From NCBI GenBank assembly GCA_026770595.1, contig MU634469.1:1-12008 (forward strand): a stretch of 12,008 nt of DNA. Direction: 5' to 3'. Below, piece by piece: positions 6,262 through 12,008 of this stretch (position 1 is its first letter; the number at the start of each line of letters is the position of its first letter). Made by a program: the position numbers and the translations under genes. Under the pieces are notes generated by a model. The model did not search any database. It was given only the letters and a program-made list of their open reading frames with translations, and was not told the DNA's origin. This stretch comes from Ochromonadaceae sp. CCMP2298. Its lineage: Eukaryota; Sar; Synurophyceae; Ochromonadales; Ochromonadaceae.

Positions 6262-8157
6262 TCACACGTGCTCGTCTTCACGTGCTACCGCACCTGCCCC
6301 CGCGCCTGAATCTGCGCCTGCGCCTACGCCAGCTCTCCAGCTCCAGCCACTGCCCCCCGTGGGCGAGGGACTGCGTTTGTCATTAGGGCATGCCCACTTC
6401 ACCCCAGTGCACTTGTCGATGGTCTCCTTGAGCAGCTCCACGCTCAGCGGCTTCCTCAGCACGTAGTTCAGCCCGTGGTCCAGGAAGAACTGCTGGTCCT
6501 CGGCGAGCACGTTGCCCGTCACCCCCACTATGGGTAGGTCGCACCCCATGTCTCTCAGTGTCTTGGTGGCGGTGGGGCCGTTCATGCGGGGCATCTCGAA
6601 GTCCATCAGGATCATGTGTACGGCCTCCTGCTGCTCCTGTCCCCCCACCGTCCCCGAACCAGTCCCAAGTTCCGCCACCATTTCCATCCCCGCCCCCATA
6701 CCCCCCCTCTTCTTCCCCTGCCCCTGCCCCAGCTGCTGTCTCATCATATCGACGCAGTCAGCGCCGTCCACGGCCTCTGCAGCATGATAGCCCAGGTTCT
6801 TCAGAAGGCGACACAGCACCTGGGAAAGGGTTTTGATAGGTGTGTGGCATATAAGGAGAGGGTTAGGGTAGGGGTCAGGGTGAGGATACATACGCATTCA
6901 CAGCATAGAAGAGGGGGTACCTTGCGGGTGGGGCCCGAGTCTTCCACCACCAGGATGCGCGAGACACCACCGGGGGACATGGTGGGGGCGGCGGTAGCGA
7001 TAGGGAGTGCGAGGGAGAGAGCGAGGTTGGCGGTAGGGGTGGAGGCGAGCGAGTTATCCCTACTGAACTGCGTGTAGGGGTCGGGATGCACTCGGGTGGG
7101 GGGTCTGTGTCTGTTGGTGGGAATTGGTGAGTGGGGTAGGGGGGTGCGGGGGTCATGTGGGGGCAGCAGCACTAGTGGCAGCTCGCAGCGGAACTCGGAC
7201 CCCAGCCCCTCTCCGTCGGAGTGCGCGGAGAGCATGCCGTTGTGCAGCTCCACCACGCCTGTAGTATCCGATTATGGAGTATCCGATTAGTATATTTGTC
7301 AGTAAGGGGGGTAAACACAGTACGAACCTTTGGCTATCCACAGCCCCAGCCCGCTGCCCCCCCCGTGCTGCAGCTGGTTGGCGTTGAACTGGATGCCCTC
7401 CCTGAACAGGTTCTTCTGGTCCTCTGCCGACATGCCCGCGCCCCCGTCTCTCACAGTCAGCACCAACGAACCCGCCCGGGCCAGAGAGCTCCAGGGAACC
7501 AGACCCCCAGCAGTAGTGGAGTCCGCACTTCCTCTGTGCTCTGCGGGTACGGCTGCGTGCGGCAGGCCTAAGGGGTCCCACCTCACAGTCACCAGCACCA
7601 CTCCTCCTTGGGGGGAGAACTTGAGCGCGTTGGAGAGCAGGTTGCGCACCACCTGAGATATTTTGATGGCGTCCCCCACGCCCATAAGCGAGTCTAGTGC
7701 GGCCCTGTGCTGCGGGTCAGTATCCAACTCGAACTCGCTGTCCATCACCAGCCGCACCGCTGCCTGCCTGGCGTTGACGAGGAAGGGCTTCAGCGCGGTG
7801 TTGATCAGCAGCCACAGAGAGACCAGCTCCAGCTCCATGTTCAGTGTGCCCATGGCTACCTTGTCGTAGTTGATCAGGTCGTTGAGCACATTGGTGGCGA
7901 TGACGGAGCTCTCCTCCACCTGCATATATATGCGCATGCGTGCGTGTGTGTAGTAGCAGATTAATGAGTATACATTTGTATGCGTGTGCGTATGTACGCA
8001 GTATCCGACACCAGCACCTACCTGCTCGATCAAGCTGCGCCAGTTCAACATCTGCTCCCTCCACGTCGCAGCAAGCTCTGGGGGTAGGGACTTATCCAGC
8101 AGCTGCTGCTGGATGCAGGCAAGCAACTCCGAGGACAGCAGCTGCAGACCCACTGTG

Positions 8158-8188
<31 letters not shown>

Positions 8189-10256
8189 TGTGTGAGAGAG
8201 TGCGCGTTTGAGGGGGATGAGAGTGTTAGCTGGGGAGTGCTAGGTGTGCAGAGGGGTATATGGTATGTGGTATGTGATACGGGGCAAGTAAGCATGGGGA
8301 CAGGGAAACAAGGACAAAGGGACACAGAAAAGGGGTAACATGGGACTACTGACTCACTGGTGACGGTCTGCAGCGGCGTGCGTATCTCGTGGCTGATGTA
8401 CCGCACGAACAGTCTCTTCGTCTCGATCACGCCCTCCCTCTCCACGGCGTTGCTGTTCATCAGGTGGTCGTACAGCAGAAAGATGCACGATGTGAACAGA
8501 ACCACGAACACGGCCAGACCCATCACGTAGTAGGGTAAGTATGTGTGGTACTGATTGGAAAAGGTCTTAGTCGGATAGATCGTAATCGAGTAGAGCACGG
8601 AGCCGCTGAAGTCAGTCAGGGTGAAGAAGCGCTCCCAGCTGATGTGGCTGTGTGCACTGCCCGTGTCGTGCAGGTCCCCGATTCCCTTGTAGTCGGCCCT
8701 GCCCTCGTTTATCTGGAAGGTGTACTTGTTTTGGCCGCCAGAGAGTACCACGTCGATGCCCTGTGTATGGGGGGGAGGGGAGGGGAGGGGGGTATGGGTA
8801 TGGGGAATAGGCGTATAGGGGGTATGGTGGGTGTAGGGGTGTAGGTGGGTACGGGAAAGGAGCATAGGGGGGAAAGGATTAACAAATGGAGTCGGGGGGT
8901 GTATGGGTGTGTGGGGGTGTATGTATGCATGGGTGGATGTGTGTAGGGTGCGCACCTTCACGATGTCTGGAAGCACTCCCTCGAAGACTGTGTCCCAGTT
9001 CTGTACTATGTACGTGAGGCCAGTGAGGTTGCCCCTGTCGTGGTAGGGAGTCACGGGGTGGAGTATCAGCACTGCGGGTCTGAAGACAGGGTCCTGCACT
9101 AGGTGTATGATGTCGGTGATAGAGGTGCACTCGGTACCCCCCGCCGCAAAGCAGTCGATCATATGGTCGATGGCGGATACGCGTGCCGCCTGGCTGTACA
9201 GGTTGAACATCACTGCGGGCGTGTTGGTGTCCAGGTTTCCTATCTGCAGCACAGGCGTCAGCACCTTATGCCCCCCCTCTTGGTACCCCTCCGTGTCGTG
9301 GAAGCGGTGTAGGTCATCGCTGGAGTAGTTGACGGAGGATATGCCCCTAATGTCCTCAGTAATGCCTAGGTCGGGGTAGCCGTTTGACTCGAAGAAGTCG
9401 TAAGCGAAGGCCTCGAACTCGGACACCTGGGCAGGCGTGATGATGGGGGCGAAGGCGATGGTGCGCGTGTTGATGGTCTCGATTATGGGGTCCGTTATGT
9501 CTGTAGGCATAGGTAGGTAGGTGTGTGTGTGTGTGTGTGGGGGTGCATAGGCACAGATGCATAGGTACAGATGCATGGGTGCATAGGATGATTAGGTAGG
9601 GTGGGGGTGGGGGTTGTTGTTAGACATTGGATTTGGACTGGGACTGGGAAGACAGCTGCAAAGCAGAATCAGAGCTAGGGGAGGGGCAGAGGGGCGGAGA
9701 GAGGATATGATCACACGATATACGTGGGCCTACAGCCATAACGTGTGGAGTGCGTAGTTCATAGTACGTACTTAAGTAAGAGACCAGAGGGCCCACGGAG
9801 CAGTTGGGCCAGTGGGCAGTGGTGGGGCATTCCATAGACACCAACGCTGCTGTTGACTTCAGCGCCAGCACCTTGCTGCGCACGTTGTCCTGTGGGATGT
9901 GTGTGTAGAGGTGTGTTTGTGTGTGGGGGGTGGGTGAGGGTAAGGGTATGGGTAGGGGGAGGAGGTGGAAGGTGATGGGGAGGGGGGGGTAGAGGAAAGG
10001 AGATTAAGAGGTAGCACGTTAGGAAGAGGTATGAGGAGTAAGGAGAGACTGGTTTGATAGCAGGATAGCAGACCTGTATCGCGGTCTGCAGCTGCTTGGC
10101 GATGCTGTTGTACTGCACGGTCTCCAGGCGGCTCTCAAACTCAAAGGTCAGGCGGAAGGCGCCGTACCCGCAAATGATCGTGGTGGCCACCAGACAGAGG
10201 ACCACCAAGCAGCGGATGAAGAGCAGCCGCTTCTCATGCTGTGGCTGGGGGCTCAT
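6262..10256 (-). CDS. CHASE-domain hybrid sensor histidine kinase, 8 exons, 955 aa
   Basis: Exons in coding order: 10256-10074, 9889-9772, 9500-8956, 8760-8358, 8152-8022, 7919-7328, 7258-6921 and 6819-6262 (TGA). All join in frame with GT-AG introns. Order of domains: a membrane segment (about 11-33), an extracellular CHASE sensor (about 37-345), a second membrane segment (about 356-378), a dimerisation helix with YISHEIRTPL (phospho-acceptor H406), an ATPase domain (N-box NLLSN 553-557, G1 DGGAGM from D618, G2 GGGSGLGL 646-653), a Pro-rich linker (about 688-750) and a receiver (E763/D764, phospho-acceptor D843, T871, K893). It should sense an outside ligand and pass phosphate His to Asp, then to an HPt protein not seen here. 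CHASE was defined in plant cytokinin receptors and Dictyostelium enzymes; the ligand here is unknown. The receiver carries a Gly/Gln-rich insertion (about 798-834), and the C-terminal tail is Gly/Ala-rich. It faces the oxidoreductase gene tail to tail. Confidence 0.94.
7259..7327 (-). repeat. Intron 6 of the kinase gene with a tandem 15-nt motif at its 3' end
   Basis: This is the shortest intron seen (69 nt). On the coding strand its end is made of two near copies, AATCGGATACTCCAT and AATCGGATACTACAG, the second supplying the acceptor. The same CGGATACTCCA is present in intron 5 of the oxidoreductase gene (4701-4711), and weaker forms lie near the ends of its introns 2 and 3. Confidence 0.7.
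8154..8194. repeat. (TG)n/(CA)n microsatellite at the kinase intron 4 acceptor
   Basis: A TG run with one C interruption (8164) and a phase change at 8188-8189. On the coding strand it is (CA)n running directly into the acceptor AG at 8153-8154, where a pyrimidine tract would be expected. Confidence 0.9.
8769..8816. repeat. G-run tract in kinase intron 3 (G-quadruplex motif on the plus strand)
   Basis: Successive runs of four or more G separated by single A bases, followed by TATGGG repeats. The G strand is the template strand of the kinase gene, so the RNA is C-rich. The spacing fits the usual G-quadruplex rule (four G runs with short loops). Confidence 0.6.
9521..9539. repeat. (GT)n/(CA)n run near the kinase intron 2 acceptor
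   Basis: A pure GT run 20 nt inside the intron from its acceptor (9501-9502 on this strand). The remaining sequence up to the splice site is CTACCTACCTATGCCTACAG on the coding strand. Confidence 0.85.
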
Positions 10257-10681
10257 TCTGCTGTACTGGACAGCTAGAGTATTCGACTTGCAGTCGACTT
10301 AGTCAGTGGTGCAGTGGAAAGAGGAGATCATGCACTCAGGACTCAGCACCTCGGAACCTTTACTATGTTGTCTGCTGTCTCTGTTGCTGCCTGTCTGCAC
10401 TGCTACTGCCTCTGCTGGGGCCTCTGTCTCTGTTGGTGCCTCTTCTCCGCTGCTTTCACTGCTTCTCCGTCAAATGCTGCTGACCGTGTGGATGTTGAAT
10501 GAAAATATCGAAGATCTCCTTCTGGGGCCAGCCACACAGACCCTCACTTCACACCCCTTCCAGTCACACCCCCTCAACTACTGTACCGGTACTTACGGTT
10601 TTGGGACCGGTCTGTACAATGGCGGTTAGGATTCCTCTGCTAACAGCGTCTAAATGAGAGACATTCGCGGTCCCCTCGGTA
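10257..10681 (-). other. Upstream region, probably the 5' leader and promoter-proximal DNA of the kinase gene
   Basis: On the coding strand, 10310-10480 is rich in degenerate CAG/CAGA units (a purine-rich leader), and 10540-10620 carries GTACCGGTAC (10583-10592), a perfect 10-bp palindrome, with a second ACCGGT 19 nt further on. No ATG-initiated frame extends the kinase upstream. A plus-strand frame over 10306-10629 is Leu/Ser-rich, starts at GTG and looks like a shadow of the CAG-rich strand. Confidence 0.4.
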
Positions 10682-10759
10682 AAATCTCAAATTGGCAGTG
10701 GGTTTTAGACACTTTTACTGCTAAATGAGAGTCTAAAACCCATGCCAAATTTGAGATTT
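10682..10759. repeat. Long near-perfect hairpin (29-nt arms, 20-nt loop)
   Basis: Left arm 10682-10710 and right arm 10731-10759 are inverted copies differing only by a one-base indel in each direction. The outermost pairing is AAATCTCAAATT with AATTTGAGATTT, and the innermost is GGGTTTTAGAC with GTCTAAAACCC. CTAAATGAGAG occurs both in the loop and just outside the left arm (about 10650-10660). It sits 426 nt upstream of the kinase ATG. It may be a small fold-back (MITE-like) element or a structured RNA; there is no coding content. Confidence 0.75.
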
Positions 10760-10772
10760 GAGATCAGGGTCC

Positions 10773-10943
10773 ATGGGGACAACCGCCAAAAATATGACCG
10801 GAGTCCCGATGCAAGGAACGATATGGGGAAAAAAGGCGGCCTCTTCTCATTCTGCTGTCTTTTATACTAAATCGCTCATGTCAGAGTTGCCTTTTTTTAA
10901 GGATGTCCGGCGCCGCGAAACGGTTGGGGCGATGATGGCGTAA
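10773..10943 (+). other. Small unassigned ORF, 56 aa
   Basis: ATG 10773 to TAA 10943. Most of it has reasonable protein composition (for example KSLMSELPFFKDVRRR near the end), but it matches no family I recognise. The frame opens right beside the hairpin and stops before the repeat block, so it could be a remnant of a mobile element. There is no promoter or splice evidence, and chance is quite possible. Confidence 0.15.
10860..10866 (-). promoter_or_regulatory. TATA-like box on the minus strand (TATAAAA)
   Basis: Minus-strand TATAAAA, about 600 nt upstream of the kinase ATG. Transcription starting about 25-30 nt downstream would place the 10682-10759 hairpin inside the 5' leader of the kinase mRNA. 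The 13 bases ACAGCAGAATGAG found just downstream (10858-10846) recur exactly at the kinase start codon (10264-10252). Confidence 0.25.
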
Positions 10944-11223
10944 ATTTGTGGGTGAGCCGAGCAGCAGCAAGTGAGCCCTTTGAGCCGTCTTTGGCGACAC
11001 GGAGCCTTTGGCCAATTTCTCAGCCGGAAGGGCACAGCTTGAGCTAAATTCTTGCTCGGCGTGTCAGCTGATCCATTCCTGTCACCATTTCGCCGGGGAT
11101 TCAGCCCTGGGGCGGCGCAAGTCGAGATCGAGGTGCAAGAGCATCGAAGCTCTTCTGCGAGACCGACACGGTCCCATCAGCGTCAGGAGCGACAAGGGGG
11201 CATACCGGCATCGTCAGTGTACA
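10944..11223. other. Stretch with no assigned gene
   Basis: Moderately GC-rich unique sequence between the small ORF and the repeat block. Two overlapping plus-strand frames (to about 11226 and 11246) are open and rich in Arg/Ser/Gln, with no start I trust and no recognisable motif. GAGCC occurs several times within about 10953-11010. Nothing else seen. Confidence 0.4.
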
Positions 11224-11354
11224 TGAATCATTTACGAAACCTTTAAAATAGAAGTGGCATAGCACAACCTTTACTTTAGGTGAATCATTTACGAAACCTT
11301 TACTTTTCGGCTCAGCAATGGTAAAGGAAACCTTTACTAAACCTTTACTTACGA
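11224..11354. repeat. Cluster of AACCTTTAC motifs, left of the tandem array
   Basis: TGAATCATTTACGAAACCTTTA occurs in two near copies about 56 nt apart (starting near 11224 and 11281). Further copies of AACCTTTAC follow at about 11270, 11297, 11330 and 11341. The unit GAAACCTTTACTAAACCTTT occurs at 11327 and again at 11401, 74 nt apart. Confidence 0.8.
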
Positions 11355-11615
11355 GGGTTAGTTCTGGACACCCGGCAGCGGGGTTACCAGAAGAGTAAAT
11401 GAAACCTTTACTAAACCTTTACCTAGAGAGGGTTAGTTCTGGTAACCCGGCAGCGGGGCTACCAGACCTGTAGGGGGGACCAAAAGCATGCGTTAGTGAG
11501 AAAGGGTTAGTTCTGGTAACCCGGCAGCGGGGTTACCAGACCTGTAGGGGGGACCAAAAGTATGCGTTAGTGAGAAAGGGTTAGTTCTGGTAACCCGACA
11601 GCGGGGTTACCAGAC
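11355..11615. repeat. Tandem array of about 74-bp units, each with a 29-nt palindrome
   Basis: GGGTTAGTTCTGG starts at 11355, 11430, 11504 and 11578 (spacings 75, 74, 74). The two central units are nearly identical over the whole 74 bp; the outer ones are partial or have a different spacer. Each unit carries a hairpin at 11363-11391, 11438-11466, 11512-11540 and 11586-11614. In the 11512 copy TCTGGTAACCC and GGGTTACCAGA are perfect 11-bp arms around a 7-nt loop (GGCAGCG). Copies differ by single bases in arms or loop. Confidence 0.92.
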
Positions 11616-11631
11616 CTGCTTGGCTGAAGTC

Positions 11632-11773
11632 ATTCATTTAGTAAAGGTTTCGTACATCTATCATTTACTTTCTGAAAAATTTCACCTGACCTCTTTGTTA
11701 ACCCTTTCCAGACCTTTACTTAGTAAATAAATTCATTTACTAGTAAAGGAATCATTTACTTTTATTTACGCTG
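11632..11773. repeat. Inverted and direct ATTTAC/GTAAAGG motifs right of the array
   Basis: TTTAGTAAAGGTTTCGT (about 11637-11653) is the inverse of the ACGAAACCTTTACT motif on the left side, so the tandem array lies between oppositely oriented copies. TCATTTACT recurs near 11660, 11734 and 11752, and GTAAAGG near 11741. The array plus these flanks may form one mobile or satellite unit. Confidence 0.7.
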
Positions 11774-11849
11774 AGCATGCCGGTGGCAAGCGAGGGACCA
11801 GGTAAGGATATGAGATCACGATAGGGTCCAATCCTGACACCATTACCAC

Positions 11850-11985
11850 TGGTAAAGTAAAAGTACAATTTTTCCAGTACGTTTTTGTACTTTAAGACTG
11901 GAATACTAAATTACTGTACTTTAAGTGTAATCCTGTACTTTAATGTTACTGTAAAGTACAGCAAAACCAGTACTATTTGACAGAG
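11850..11985. repeat. GTACTTTAA repeats with nested hairpins at the right edge
   Basis: TGTACTTTAA occurs three times (about 11886, 11915 and 11934), with inverted forms on both sides (AAAGTAC near 11860 and TAAAGTACAG at 11952-11961). CTGTACTTTA (11933-11942) pairs perfectly with 11952-11961 across a 9-nt loop, and TTCCAGT (11872-11878) pairs with ACTGGAA (11897-11903). CCAGTAC occurs twice, near each end. The structure may continue beyond the window. Confidence 0.75.
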
Positions 11986-12008
11986 CCAGGCCCTTCTGCT
12001 GCTGTACA

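Noticed and set aside
6858-6886. GGGTTAGGG-like telomere sequence in kinase intron 7, and GGGTTAG in the 74-bp units
   Set aside because: Only one or two units occur together; it fits the general C-rich intron composition and the repeat unit, not a telomere array.
10306-10629. 107-aa plus-strand ORF upstream of the kinase
   Set aside because: Starts at GTG, Leu/Ser-rich from the complement of CAG-rich DNA, and matches no family.
11355-11615. CRISPR-like array
   Set aside because: The repeats include the spacers, which are nearly identical in the central units, and the host is eukaryotic.
1-12008. tRNA, rRNA or other standard RNA genes
   Set aside because: I looked for cloverleaf-like stems with the usual B-box and for rRNA-like conserved blocks, and saw none.

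Overview
The window is nuclear DNA from a eukaryote. Two of its three well-supported genes are split by GT-AG introns, seven in each, and every exon junction keeps the reading frame. The gene set is a FYVE-like zinc-finger protein, a saccharopine-dehydrogenase-like/trans-acting enoyl reductase and a CHASE-domain hybrid histidine kinase. Together with GC-rich exons and C-rich, G-poor introns, this points to a unicellular eukaryote such as an alga or another protist. Animals are unlikely because of the hybrid kinase. I cannot name the lineage from sequence alone.

Layout, left to right. Positions 1-1180 are mostly AT-rich and non-coding, with gene debris: a possible 5' end of a minus-strand gene running off the left edge (1-128), an inverted repeat (141-162/312-334), a GTAC-rich dyad (561-608) and a frameshifted minus-strand fragment with an ankyrin-like tail (767-927). 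A single-exon minus-strand gene for an acidic FYVE-like protein lies at 1353-2852. Its frame stays open for 56 codons past the TGA. A 384-bp divergent promoter region (2853-3236) has a symmetric CCAAT/ATTGG pair almost at its midpoint. The oxidoreductase gene follows on the plus strand (3237-5547, 8 exons, 410 aa). A tail-to-tail intergenic region with an (ACT)12 microsatellite separates it from the histidine kinase gene on the minus strand (10256 down to 6262, 8 exons, 955 aa).

Upstream of the kinase are a long near-perfect hairpin (10682-10759), a TATA-like box and unassigned sequence. From about 11224 to the right edge is a repeat block. It holds a roughly 74-bp tandem array, each unit carrying a 29-nt palindrome, flanked by many direct and inverted copies of an AACCTTTAC motif, and then a run of small hairpins built on GTACTTTAA.

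How the genes relate: the FYVE-like gene and the oxidoreductase are divergent and may share a promoter. The kinase is convergent with the oxidoreductase. Nothing seen makes the three a pathway: the kinase is a membrane sensor, the oxidoreductase is probably linked to lipid metabolism, and the FYVE-like protein is probably a membrane-traffic or scaffold protein. The least explained signals are the right-hand repeat block, the 8-bp direct repeat at both ends of oxidoreductase intron 3, and a motif shared near the 3' ends of introns of both split genes.
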